Notes: generated by a model not told the origin, from the sequence alone. Positions 35,766 through 43,956 are shown, numbered from the stretch's first letter. The stretch: DNA of 64,000 nucleotides from Oribacterium sp. KHPX15 (GCF_900107835.1 NZ_FNRG01000008.1:54060-118059); one strand, 5' to 3'. Program-made: numbers and translations.

Positions 35766-35841
35766 TGCGGGGGAGTGGAACTGAATGACCATACAGGGCT
35801 CATATCCCAAGTGATAGCAGGTTCGACTCCTGCCCCCGCGA
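35766..35841 (+). tRNA. tRNA-Met(CAU), probable initiator type
   Basis: Anticodon loop CTCATAT (CAT) is flanked by GGG and CCC, the three G-C pairs typical of initiator tRNA. The acceptor TGCGGGG/CCCCGCG has a weak U1:G72 end instead of a Watson-Crick pair, as initiators need. T-loop TTCGACT, A73. Elongator identity cannot be fully excluded. Confidence 0.8.
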
Positions 35842-35847
35842 CTTCGT

Positions 35848-35880
35848 TTTATCAACCACGAGTTAACTGACAACTGTGCA
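35848..35880. repeat. TTATCAACCACG repeat, copy 2
   Basis: TTATCAACCACGAGT is followed by AACTGACAACTGTG. It lies between the second tRNA group and the Thg1 gene and matches copy 3 (43699) over about 30 imperfect bases. Confidence 0.75.
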
Positions 35881-35928
35881 GGGGAGGAATACTATTGTTA
35901 GTAGAGAATAGTAATGGAGGAGAAAACA

Positions 35929-36702
35929 ATGCGTTTTGATGAGATGGATGCAAAGATGCGAATTTATGAGCAGTCGTTAGATCAGGTATTACTTCCTGAC
36001 ATTTATATGGTTGCAAGGCTTGATGGTCGGGGCTTTACAAAGCTTACAAAAGAAGTTTGCAACTTTGAAGCACCGTTTGATGAAAAATTTAGAGATATGA
36101 TGGTGAAAACTACAAAGGCGCTCATGGATTGTGGATTCAGAGTTGTGTATGCATACACAGAAAGCGATGAGATATCATTACTGTTTGCTGCTGGCGAGGA
36201 TGCATTTGGAAGGAAAGTGCGAAAATACAATTCAACCCTGGCTGCTGAAGCCAGTGTAGTGTTTTCACTGGAACTTGGAATGGCAGCAACTTTTGATTGC
36301 AGAATGGTGCCTCTCCCAAATGTAGAAAGAGTTGAAGATTACTTCCGATGGAGACAGGAGGATGCTAACAGAAATGCTCTTAATTCGCACTGTTACTGGA
36401 TGCTTAGAAAAGAAGGGGTGTCAGTTCACAAGGCGACATCAGAGCTGAATGGCAAAGGTGTGAGTTACAAAAATGAACTCCTTTTCAGCAGAGGAATTAA
36501 TTACGATAAGCTGCCTTCATGGCAGAAACGCGGAGTCGGTATGTGGATGGAAGAGTATGAGAAAGAGGGCACTAATCCCTTGTCAGGCGAGACTAAAATG
36601 ACAACGCGCAAAAGGATACATGTAGATTACAAGCTTCCGATAGGAGATGAATATGGGGAGCTTATTCGAAGTATTATTGAGAAGGAAGGAAAGAAAAGAT
36701 GA
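35929..36702 (+). CDS. Thg1-family 3'-5' RNA polymerase (tRNA-His guanylyltransferase-like)
   Basis: This 257-residue protein shows the Thg1 catalytic pattern: ARLDGRGFTKLTK (first metal Asp), YTESDEISLLF (second metal Asp and Glu), AFDCR-like TFDCRMVPLPN and WRQEDANRNALNSH. Eukaryotic Thg1 adds G-1 to tRNA-His; bacterial and archaeal Thg1-like proteins repair truncated 5' ends of tRNAs by templated 3'-5' addition. No tRNA-His is seen in the array, which favours repair. The start follows a GGAGG site. It overlaps the RNA ligase gene by four bases (ATGA). Confidence 0.93.
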   Translation: MRFDEMDAKMRIYEQSLDQVLLPDIYMVARLDGRGFTKLTKEVCNFEAPFDEKFRDMMVKTTKALMDCGFRVVYAYTESDEISLLFAAGEDAFGRKVRKYNSTLAAEASVVFSLELGMAATFDCRMVPLPNVERVEDYFRWRQEDANRNALNSHCYWMLRKEGVSVHKATSELNGKGVSYKNELLFSRGINYDKLPSWQKRGVGMWMEEYEKEGTNPLSGETKMTTRKRIHVDYKLPIGDEYGELIRSIIEKEGKKR

Positions 36703-37745
36703 GAAAACTAGCATCAATACAGAAAATCAAGGCAGTCATGCCTATACCGGATGCGGATAGACTGGAACTTGTCCAGGTACTTGGATGGAAGTGCGTCGGT
36801 GGAAAAGATGAATTTCATGTAGGAGATATGGTGGTCTATTTCGAGATAGACTCTTTTCTGCCTTTATGTGATGAGTTCGAGTTTTTAAGAAAGAGTTCCT
36901 ACAAGAACAATGAGTTCGTGGGAGAAGGATTCAGGCTTAAGACCATGAAGTTTAGAGGAGAGATATCCCAGGGTTTATGTCTGGGGATAGATAAGCTGCC
37001 AAAGCTTCAGGGCATGACACTGGAGGAAGGAATGGACGTCACGGAAATCCTTGGTGTGCGTGAATGGGAAATGCCTGAGCGTGCAGGATCCGGAGGAACT
37101 ATGATTGGAGATCGTCCGGGATATATCCCTAAGACTGATGAGACCAGAATACAGTCTGCACCTGAACTGCTAAACGAGTTCAAGGGGCTTCCATATTACA
37201 TAACTACAAAGATGGATGGATCAAGCCATTCAATAGGTGTAAGGGATGGGGAAATATCTTTTACCGGACATAACTTCACTTATAAGGATGATGGAAAGTC
37301 TGCATTTGTTGAGCATGTAAAGGCCGCAGGAATACCTGAGAAGATGAAAGAGTATGCAGATGAGCATGGGCTTAGCACGTTGGTTCTTCAGGGAGAATGG
37401 TGCGGTGAAGGAATTCAGAAGAACAGGCTTAAGTTAAAGAAACCGGAGTGGTTTGTGTTTACAGCCAAAATGGATGACAAGAGAACTGATCTGGCAACGC
37501 TAAGGGAAATCTGTGAATACGTTCATTGCCAGATGGTTCCGGTTGAAGAGGAAGGAGATGACCTTCTTGCAAAGTATCCTGATGAAGCAGCTCTTTTAGC
37601 TAGGGCAGAAGGAATTGGTTTCAACGGAACTACCAGAGAAGGAATAGTAATCCGTCCCATAGAGCCGGTTCATTCGTATACATTGAGCGGACCGTTATCG
37701 ATGAAGGTAATAAACAACAAATATCTAATGAAGAATGATGAGTAA
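36699..37745 (+). CDS. RNA ligase, DRB0094/Rnl5 type
   Basis: This 348-residue protein has an N-terminal OB-fold module (residues ~1-140) and a nucleotidyltransferase core: the AMP-accepting Lys in TTKMDGSSHS (motif I), LQGEWCGEGIQ (motif III), EGIVIRP (motif IV) and the Lys of MKVINNKYL (motif V). It matches the Deinococcus DRB0094 ligase family, which seals 3'-OH/5'-phosphate RNA breaks held on a template. It is co-translated with the Thg1-like enzyme, pointing to joint tRNA or RNA repair. Confidence 0.92.
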   Translation: MRKLASIQKIKAVMPIPDADRLELVQVLGWKCVGGKDEFHVGDMVVYFEIDSFLPLCDEFEFLRKSSYKNNEFVGEGFRLKTMKFRGEISQGLCLGIDKLPKLQGMTLEEGMDVTEILGVREWEMPERAGSGGTMIGDRPGYIPKTDETRIQSAPELLNEFKGLPYYITTKMDGSSHSIGVRDGEISFTGHNFTYKDDGKSAFVEHVKAAGIPEKMKEYADEHGLSTLVLQGEWCGEGIQKNRLKLKKPEWFVFTAKMDDKRTDLATLREICEYVHCQMVPVEEEGDDLLAKYPDEAALLARAEGIGFNGTTREGIVIRPIEPVHSYTLSGPLSMKVINNKYLMKNDE

Positions 37746-37770
37746 TACTTAGAAAAGGAGAGTGGTAGAT

Positions 37771-38430
37771 ATGGCAGAGAAAATGCTTGTAACACAGGCA
37801 CTTGATGAAAGAGACCTTCTTGTTGACAAAATCACTGATAAGATAGGTAAAGCGGTTTTCATTGATACGATAAAGCCTAATGAGGATAAGGTATTTGAAG
37901 AGCGAATTTCCAGAGAAGATTTTGCTAAAAATGCAGAGAGCGCATATCAACAGATCCAGGATCTGATAGACAGATATCAGAAAATAGATTCAGCCATAGT
38001 AGCATCAAATGCCAAGACCAAGGTAAAGACTTCATATGGTGAGTATACTGTTGCTGGAGCGATTTCTCTAAGAAATAGACTTCGAAGCACAGGCTCTTAT
38101 GATGGCAGCACAAATTTTGAATATATGCTTCAGAAAAAGATGGAGACTGATCTTCAGAAAATGATCCAGTATGCAGATACGAAGAATAAGCAGCTCCAAA
38201 GTACTGCTGAAAGCATGAGGCTTTCTATCCTTGGTAAGGATACCAAGGTAAAGGATGATAAGCCACTGGGAGTTGTAGATGCATATGTTAAGGAAAATAC
38301 AACTGAAGTAGTTGATCCGCTTGAAGCACAGAAAAAAGCTGATGCGCTAAAAGAAAAACGCGATACCCTGCTTACTGAGCTTGATACTCAGATCAAGGTG
38401 TCCAACGCTACAACTTTTATAGAAATCTAA
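37771..38430 (+). CDS. Coiled-coil protein, possibly DIP1984-like
   Basis: This 219-residue soluble protein is helical: LVTQALDERDLLVDKITDKI at the N terminus, a central IQDLIDRYQKIDSAIVASN followed by AGAISLRNRLR, and a C-terminal helix. The pattern (two long helices and a central AI.LR turn) recalls the DIP1984 family, but the match is weak. An AAAAGGAGAG site sets the ATG at 37771. It follows the ligase by 25 bases, so it is probably in the same operon; a scaffold or accessory role is only a guess. Confidence 0.55.
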   Translation: MAEKMLVTQALDERDLLVDKITDKIGKAVFIDTIKPNEDKVFEERISREDFAKNAESAYQQIQDLIDRYQKIDSAIVASNAKTKVKTSYGEYTVAGAISLRNRLRSTGSYDGSTNFEYMLQKKMETDLQKMIQYADTKNKQLQSTAESMRLSILGKDTKVKDDKPLGVVDAYVKENTTEVVDPLEAQKKADALKEKRDTLLTELDTQIKVSNATTFIEI

Positions 38431-38522
38431 TGTAAAAGTATTGCCTGCAGCACGAAAACTTCGAACCCGGCTTCTCTGTAACAGGGTCAAGTTACAATAT
38501 GGTCTGTAAAACCACTTAAAAG

Positions 38523-38593
38523 TCCGAAATAGCCAAATGGATAAGGCGCAAGCCCAAAAGCTTGAAATACAGGTTCAAATCCTGTTTTTGGAA
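38523..38593 (+). tRNA. Aberrant tRNA with a 6-base anticodon loop
   Basis: Acceptor TCCGAAA/TTTTGGA, D-arm and T-arm (ACAGG, TTCAAAT, CCTGT) are normal. The anticodon stem CAAGC/GCTTG encloses only CCAAAA: six bases, no U33, no readable anticodon. The gene is isolated in an operon gap. It may be a decayed arginine-like tRNA or a decoy. Confidence 0.65.
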
Positions 38594-38660
38594 CCCAATG
38601 ATTGTCGCAATCATTGGCAGCTCGACTGGCTGATAATAGTCTCCACTATTTTGGGTTTTA
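38594..38660 (+). terminator. Hairpins after the aberrant tRNA
   Basis: CCAATGATTG/CAATCATTGG forms a perfect 10-bp stem with loop TCG. A second small arm AATAGT/ACTATT is followed by TTGGGTTTTATG. Probably a transcript end. From here to 38830 no gene is visible. Confidence 0.6.
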
Positions 38661-38843
38661 TGTTCTTGGTTATTTATGAATCATGTTTATTTATCGGTTT
38701 TTGTCTTGCTTTTTGAATAGTCAGAGGATAACTGTTCTTTAGGCATAGAGATATGCTGAAATCCATGGGAAGGTTTGGCGCTAAGCCGGTTGACCTGAAG
38801 TGATACCGCATGGCTGTGCTGTAGGCAATTTTTGGAGGAAAAA

Positions 38844-39413
38844 GTGAGAGATTATATGGTCTGCTGGCGCGGAGATTTGGCTGATGGGTTCAATGAAGAT
38901 TTTTTTGTGGTTGGTAGCTGCTCGATTCACACATACAACTTAGTTCACGCAGATAATATGTATGATGCAGTAGATATATTCTTGGAAAACACGCTAGACT
39001 ATGCCTATAATGATGACCCTGTATTTTTAGATGATGTAAAGGAACAGGTAATTGAAGAATTTGTATATCTGATATGTGATGAAGATGAACCGAATCATAT
39101 TATACCTAAAAGATTTAGTACTGTTGCTAAAGATATTTTCAACAAATATGTTGAGGAGTGTGAAAAAAGAGTTGGCCGCGATGAAGCGGTTACCGATAAA
39201 GTTGATTTCGAGTGCAGGACTGCTGTGATAAATTCGTTAGATTCAAAAAAATTACTGGATTCTTTTAGTGAGCGTGAGATAAGAGATCTGTATAAATCCA
39301 AGCATGAGTATAGCATATCAGTTGTTGAATTAACGCCACTTCCAAGTGGGATAGAAACACAGGAAGATGATGAAGAATTTGTAATAGACTCATTGTGGAA
39401 AAATAATGAGTAA
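38844..39413 (+). CDS. Unknown acidic 189-residue protein
   Basis: The protein begins with DYMVCWRGDLADGFNED and continues with a YDAVDIFLENTLDYA helix and several Asp/Glu-rich segments. No family is recognised. The GTG at 38844, five bases behind GGAGG, is preferred; the ATG at 38856 is an alternative. It starts the second part of the operon (38844-43648), 18 bases before another phosphoesterase. Confidence 0.6.
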   Translation: MRDYMVCWRGDLADGFNEDFFVVGSCSIHTYNLVHADNMYDAVDIFLENTLDYAYNDDPVFLDDVKEQVIEEFVYLICDEDEPNHIIPKRFSTVAKDIFNKYVEECEKRVGRDEAVTDKVDFECRTAVINSLDSKKLLDSFSEREIRDLYKSKHEYSISVVELTPLPSGIETQEDDEEFVIDSLWKNNE

Positions 39414-39431
39414 TCAAAGACGGGAGGGAAC

Positions 39432-40019
39432 ATGATATCTACATTGTATGAGCCATTTAGGCACTGGTCAGAAAACGGATCGGTATATATCCTGTCTGAT
39501 ACACATTTTGATGATGATGACTGTAAGCTAATGGATCCGAATTGGATAGATCCTGCGGAACAGGTCAGAATACTGAATTCTGTGATCATGAAAAATGATA
39601 CCTTTGTATGCCTTGGTGATGTAGGAAAGCCTGAGTATGTAAAACAGCTTAAGGTCAGAAAAAAGATTCTGCTTCTTGGCAATCATGATAGAAGAGGCGC
39701 GTATACAGGGCTATTTGATGAGATATATGCCGGCCCGCTTTTTATAGCTGATAAGATTCTTTTGTCGCATGAGCCGGTTTATGGTCTGCCGTGGTGCCTT
39801 AACATTCATGGCCACGATCATAGCAATATGGAAATGTATAAAGAAGGGTGTAAGCATCTGAATCTTGCAGCCAATGTCTGCGGATATACACCGGTTAATC
39901 TGGGAAAACTGATAAAGGATGGGATTTTGTCGGATATAGACGGCATTCACAGGATCACAATTGACCACGCCGTAGATAAGAAGGAAAAGAAGTGGATTAA
40001 CAAAGAGACACAGACATGA
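39432..40019 (+). CDS. Calcineurin-like metallophosphoesterase 3
   Basis: This 195-residue enzyme has SDTHFDDDD (Asp-x-His plus extra acids), LGDVGKPE, LLGNHDR, LSHEPVYG and IHGHDHSN, the complete metal-binding set of small phage-type phosphoesterases. A GGGAGGG site precedes it. Its stop overlaps the start of the T4-type RNA ligase (ATGA), a direct link to RNA end-joining; dephosphorylation of 3' or 2',3'-cyclic ends before ligation is a reasonable role. Confidence 0.88.
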   Translation: MISTLYEPFRHWSENGSVYILSDTHFDDDDCKLMDPNWIDPAEQVRILNSVIMKNDTFVCLGDVGKPEYVKQLKVRKKILLLGNHDRRGAYTGLFDEIYAGPLFIADKILLSHEPVYGLPWCLNIHGHDHSNMEMYKEGCKHLNLAANVCGYTPVNLGKLIKDGILSDIDGIHRITIDHAVDKKEKKWINKETQT

Positions 40020-41122
40020 AGTCGAGAATATTAGAATTCATAAAAAATAACCCGGATACCTGGGAAGAAAAGCTGAATGAAAGGCTTATACGCACAAACC
40101 ATAACGGAGATCTTGTGTGCTTCAAATATGCAACTGAAGCCGATTTCTCAGATCCGCTGGTATGCGAAGCAAGAGGAATTATAATTGACGTGGTTCAGCG
40201 CGTAGTGGTCTGCTGGCCGTTTGATAAGTTTTTTAATGTACAGGAACAGTATGCTGCAGATATCGACTGGAATAGCGCCAGGGTGCTGGAAAAGATAGAT
40301 GGCTCTATGATAAAGCTTTTCTGGTACAAAGATGCTTGGAGATTTGCGACAAGTTCTACCTGTGATGCTAAGGATGCAGCTATTCCAGGGTATAACGAAC
40401 TGACTTATGCGGACATAATTGCCCGTGCTGAAAACGTAAATGAGATTCCTTTTGAGGAACTGAATAAAGACTATACCTACATTTTTGAGCTTGTTTCTCC
40501 GCTTACTCAGATTGTTGTCAGATATGAAATGACTGCTTTGTTCTTCCTGACCGCAAGAAATAATCTTACAGGTGAAGAGTTGGATACAGAGCTTCTGCAA
40601 TTTAGGAGACCCAGGAGCTTTGCACTAATATCTTTGAATGAGTGTCTTGTTGCTGCTCTTGCGCTAAATAAGGGCGACGAGATAGAGGATGAGGGCTTTG
40701 TCGTGGTTGATGAGAAACATAACAGGGTCAAGATAAAGTCTCCGGCATACGTGGCTATGCACAGATTATCTACGAATAAAGTGTTCACTGTAAAGAGAAT
40801 GGCTGAGTTTTTCTGTAATGGTGAGGATCTTTCAAAGCTGGCAAAAGATTTTCCGGCTAATGCCCATATCATTAAGTACTATGATTGGCAGTTTGCTGAG
40901 ATGAAGCATAAAGCAGAAGACATGATGCTCTATTCCAGGCGCCTTTATGAAGAATACGACCACGACAGGAAAGCAGTAGCCATGACCATAAAGGATTCTC
41001 CATACGCATGGGCTGGATTCAAGGCAATTGGGAACGAAAAGGACATCACTGATATCATGGCAGTGCTTGCACCGGCAAATGTTGAAAAACTGATTGTGGA
41101 GTATCCTGAGATAAGTAATTGA
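40016..41122 (+). CDS. T4 Rnl1-type RNA ligase
   Basis: This 368-residue protein aligns with phage T4 RNA ligase 1. It has EARGIIID and the region before the nucleotidyl Lys, motif I LEKIDGSMIKLF, motif IIIa/III FELVSP, motif IV EDEGFVVVD and motif V VKIKSPAYV, then the C-terminal helical domain that in T4 recognises tRNA anticodon loops. T4 Rnl1 repairs tRNA-Lys cut by host PrrC. It is coupled by overlap to phosphoesterase 3. It is the second, distinct ligase of the island. Confidence 0.93.
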   Translation: MKSRILEFIKNNPDTWEEKLNERLIRTNHNGDLVCFKYATEADFSDPLVCEARGIIIDVVQRVVVCWPFDKFFNVQEQYAADIDWNSARVLEKIDGSMIKLFWYKDAWRFATSSTCDAKDAAIPGYNELTYADIIARAENVNEIPFEELNKDYTYIFELVSPLTQIVVRYEMTALFFLTARNNLTGEELDTELLQFRRPRSFALISLNECLVAALALNKGDEIEDEGFVVVDEKHNRVKIKSPAYVAMHRLSTNKVFTVKRMAEFFCNGEDLSKLAKDFPANAHIIKYYDWQFAEMKHKAEDMMLYSRRLYEEYDHDRKAVAMTIKDSPYAWAGFKAIGNEKDITDIMAVLAPANVEKLIVEYPEISN

Positions 41123-41229
41123 AAGCTGAGAAATTATGGAAGTTATAGGAAAGAATTAAGGGAGAACCTGAAAGCTTGCTGACAGAAGATGCGTGGGATT
41201 TATGAATAGCAGTTAAAAGAATGTAGCTT

Positions 41230-41604
41230 ATGAATTCGGGAATCGAAAACAATAATAGAAATAGTATTAAATATCGCCCTATTACATTTGATTCAGCTAA
41301 GAAAATGTTCACATACTTGCAGGATGTTGGGGATTTATATAGTCCTGATGAACGTATCTATGTATTTAACTATAGTGAATCTGGAGCGCTTGCGGTGTAT
41401 AGGATTTGTGAGCTAAGAGCCAAAGAGCTTAGTAGGGACAGTAAGGAAGCTGATGAATACTGGGGTGCATTCCTCGGACCAGGAGGAAGTATCTATGACG
41501 TTCCTGGCGAACAATGTGGCGTTGATTATGCAATGAAGTTCTGTGAGGACTGGTACAAATCAGAATGGTACGACACCAGAGATTATGCTGATTTAGTTTT
41601 ATGA
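41230..41604 (+). CDS. Unknown 124-residue protein
   Basis: A soluble protein with a Tyr/Asp-rich sequence (DLYSPDERIYVFNYSESGAL; GPGGSIYDVPGEQCGVDYAM). No family is recognised. It lies 107 bases after the T4-type ligase; the gap shows no terminator, so read-through is likely. Confidence 0.55.
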   Translation: MNSGIENNNRNSIKYRPITFDSAKKMFTYLQDVGDLYSPDERIYVFNYSESGALAVYRICELRAKELSRDSKEADEYWGAFLGPGGSIYDVPGEQCGVDYAMKFCEDWYKSEWYDTRDYADLVL

Positions 41605-41646
41605 GAGAAGATGAGGCACTAGAAGGATGGAAACAGGAGAATATAG

Positions 41647-42231
41647 ATGCAAACTGAGGACATCACATTTAAAATAATAGGCAGAGATGCGAAAAAACTT
41701 AATGAATTCCAAAAGCTTCATGATGGCTGTCTTGAGGGACTGGCTGGAGACAGGTTTTCCTATTCTTTTTCACCAACATCTCTTGGCATGGCAATAACAG
41801 TCAGCTGTTCTTGCGGGCAGAAACTATTTCTTGGTAACTTTATGGACCATGATGAGAAAGAGGTTGATATGAGTAAATACGGACCTCTTTCACAAACTGA
41901 TATTGAGAACAAGAAGTTCGAAGAAGATGCGTTCAGAATTCTGCAGATGGAGAGTCCGCGTATATGTATGATAGCATCTGCAAGAAAACAGACATTTGAT
42001 ATGATATATTTCTTTGCTGTGGGAGTTGCATGTAATGCTGACCCGAGAATCTCAAAGTCTATTCTCTATATCTACAGTTTGGATAAGTACCATCATCAGA
42101 CGAATAACTACACAGGTTCTGAACGGGAGAACATAGAATTATTCTTCAGACACTTTAAGCAGAAGATTCGTGATGAGATTAAAAAATATGATTGTGACAA
42201 TGAAGCTCTTTTAGAGAAATTGTATTCATGA
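41647..42231 (+). CDS. Unknown 194-residue protein
   Basis: The middle carries a MAITVSCSCGQKLFLGNFMDHD stretch with two Cys, and further on VACNADPRISKSILYIYSLD. An AGGAGAA site precedes the start. The family is unknown; the paired Cys could bind metal but only two are visible. It precedes the PARG-like gene by 31 bases. Confidence 0.55.
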   Translation: MQTEDITFKIIGRDAKKLNEFQKLHDGCLEGLAGDRFSYSFSPTSLGMAITVSCSCGQKLFLGNFMDHDEKEVDMSKYGPLSQTDIENKKFEEDAFRILQMESPRICMIASARKQTFDMIYFFAVGVACNADPRISKSILYIYSLDKYHHQTNNYTGSERENIELFFRHFKQKIRDEIKKYDCDNEALLEKLYS

Positions 42232-42262
42232 TACGAATTGACAGAATAAGAAGGTGAGAATA

Positions 42263-43117
42263 ATGGGACGAGATGAAAATGTAGCAATATTCCAGGATAC
42301 GGAAAAAATGTGCAAAGAGAACGGTCGATTAAGGGAGTCTATAAAACTGGCATCTGAGAATCAGAAGCTTATTCTGGAGGGCGATTCAACATCTGCATAT
42401 GACAATGATAAATATGATGAGGCGGCTAAGATTATAGTCTCAAAGAAAAGAGCATTAGAAGCTGCAAGTGCATATAAGGGAATGAGGGTTGCTGTTCACA
42501 ATTTTGCTTCAGCAACAAATCCGGGCGGTGGAGTAGTTAAGGGATCTACAGCCCAGGAAGAATGTCTGTGCAGATGCTCGACTTTGTACAGCATGCTTAA
42601 TACCAAGGAGATGTGGAATGGATTTTATGCTCCTCACAGGAATGCAGCTGATCCAATTCACAATGATGACATTATATATACTCCGGGAGTTGTAGTGTTT
42701 AAAACAGACACAGCAGCTCCTGTTGCCATGCCAGAAACTCAGTGGTATGAGGTTGACGTTATTACATGTGCTGCTCCTAATCTTAGGGACAACCCCAGCA
42801 ATCCATATAATAAGAGCGATGGAACGAAAAAAGTGAAAATATCAGATAAAGATCTACTTGAGCTTCATGAAAAGAGGCTAAGGAGAATATTGGATGTTGC
42901 CGTGGCTAATGCTGATGAAGTAGTTATATTGGGGGCATTTGGATGTGGAGCATTTCAGAATAAACCGGAGATTGTTGCCAGAGCTGCAGCAAATGTGATT
43001 AATGACTATCTGTATATGTTCAAAAATATAGAATTTGCTGTTTATTGCAGTCCTAAGGACAGTCGGAATTACGATGCATTTAAGCGAGAACTGGCTAGAA
43101 TTGCGAATCAGAGATAA
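42263..43117 (+). CDS. TIGR02452/microbial PARG-type glycohydrolase
   Basis: This 284-residue macrodomain-fold protein carries the hallmark of bacterial-type poly(ADP-ribose) glycohydrolases: NPGGGVVKGSTAQEE, i.e. the GGG loop followed by the QEE catalytic segment (Glu ~98). LGAFGCGAFQNKP near the C terminus is the second ADP-ribose-binding loop. Such enzymes remove ADP-ribose from proteins or, in some cases, from nucleic acids. Its place in an RNA-repair operon suggests removal of ADP-ribose marks from RNA or from translation factors (inference). The Met at 42263 follows AAGGTGAG. Confidence 0.9.
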   Translation: MGRDENVAIFQDTEKMCKENGRLRESIKLASENQKLILEGDSTSAYDNDKYDEAAKIIVSKKRALEAASAYKGMRVAVHNFASATNPGGGVVKGSTAQEECLCRCSTLYSMLNTKEMWNGFYAPHRNAADPIHNDDIIYTPGVVVFKTDTAAPVAMPETQWYEVDVITCAAPNLRDNPSNPYNKSDGTKKVKISDKDLLELHEKRLRRILDVAVANADEVVILGAFGCGAFQNKPEIVARAAANVINDYLYMFKNIEFAVYCSPKDSRNYDAFKRELARIANQR

Positions 43118-43129
43118 GGTGAACAAATA

Positions 43130-43648
43130 ATGCATTCTACAATTTTTGTTTTGAATGATAATCCGATTTCGGAAAACGATGTCATTGACGATGACTATTT
43201 TTCAGTGAGTCAGATAGAGCGCCGGGGATATGATTATTGTGGTGTAACGAATCTTGAGTATGAAGCAAGGGACTATTTTTCTGGATATTACTCCGAATTT
43301 TTTCAGACAGAGATCATGAAAACGGAGTATGAGGATTATCCTGAAGACAACTTTGTGCAGTACAAGATGACCATTAAAAATCGTGAAAAATTCATGAAAG
43401 GCGTTTATCAAAGATATCGCAAGGCTTTAAAAAAATTCAGCAATGCTCTTACATTGGAAAAACTTTTGGATAGTGAAGACAGAGATATCAGTTATTTGCT
43501 GTATAAGCTGCAGTGTGTAATGGATGATACATGTGCTTTGCAATTCTACAGTGATTATGGAGATTTTGAGAGCCCTGAGCAGTTAATGCGTCGTTGCAAG
43601 GATGGAGATGTTTATTATATAGTTGCAGCTTTTGACTATCATTTTTGA
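43130..43648 (+). CDS. Unknown 172-residue protein
   Basis: The protein is rich in Tyr, Asp and Glu (RRGYDYCGVTNLEYEARDYF) with a basic helical middle (RYRKALKKFSNALTLEKLL). No family is recognised. It is the last gene before copy 3 of the 12-base repeat and the operon terminator. Confidence 0.55.
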   Translation: MHSTIFVLNDNPISENDVIDDDYFSVSQIERRGYDYCGVTNLEYEARDYFSGYYSEFFQTEIMKTEYEDYPEDNFVQYKMTIKNREKFMKGVYQRYRKALKKFSNALTLEKLLDSEDRDISYLLYKLQCVMDDTCALQFYSDYGDFESPEQLMRRCKDGDVYYIVAAFDYHF

Positions 43649-43697
43649 CAATAACAAGAGAAAAACTTGTGGCAAGGAAAATGAGGAGTAGGTAACG

Positions 43698-43730
43698 ATT
43701 ATCAACCACGAGTCGAATGACATGTGTCCT
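43698..43730. repeat. TTATCAACCACG repeat, copy 3
   Basis: TTATCAACCACGAGT followed by GAATGACATGTGT. It lies 50 bases after the last operon gene and before the terminator at 43763. Confidence 0.75.
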
Positions 43731-43762
43731 GCTATTACTTATCATAAGAAGAAATAATAAGA

Positions 43763-43810
43763 GAGCATCAGTTCATGAGTGCAAATGCACTTGTGGCTGG
43801 TGCTTTTTTT
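43763..43810 (+). terminator. Terminator of the RNA-repair operon
   Basis: AGCATCAGTTCATGAGTGC pairs with GCACTTGTGGCTGGTGCT around AAAT, followed by a T7 run. Confidence 0.9.
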
Positions 43811-43956
43811 GTCCTTTTGTTCGAAAATCTCGAACCTAAAGTTCTATATCTAAGAGAACGTATTATTCCGTCACGTTCCGTAGAATTACATATGTAAGCA
43901 AGAGGTACAGCTTAGCCGGCTAACCTGACCTCCGGGGTTCAAATAGGAGGTGCGAT

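Noticed and set aside
35453..35803. Open frames on both strands around the second tRNA group
   Set aside because: They run through tRNA-Gly and tRNA-Ala and show no protein homology.
38431..38520. Further tRNA gene between the coiled-coil gene and the aberrant tRNA
   Set aside because: Isolated T-arm-like strings (CTTCGAACCCGG, GGGTCAAGTT) are present but no cloverleaf can be closed on either strand.
43893..43945. tRNA gene before 43957
   Set aside because: A D-arm-like and a T-loop-like string are visible but there is no acceptor stem or anticodon arm; noted only as a possible remnant.
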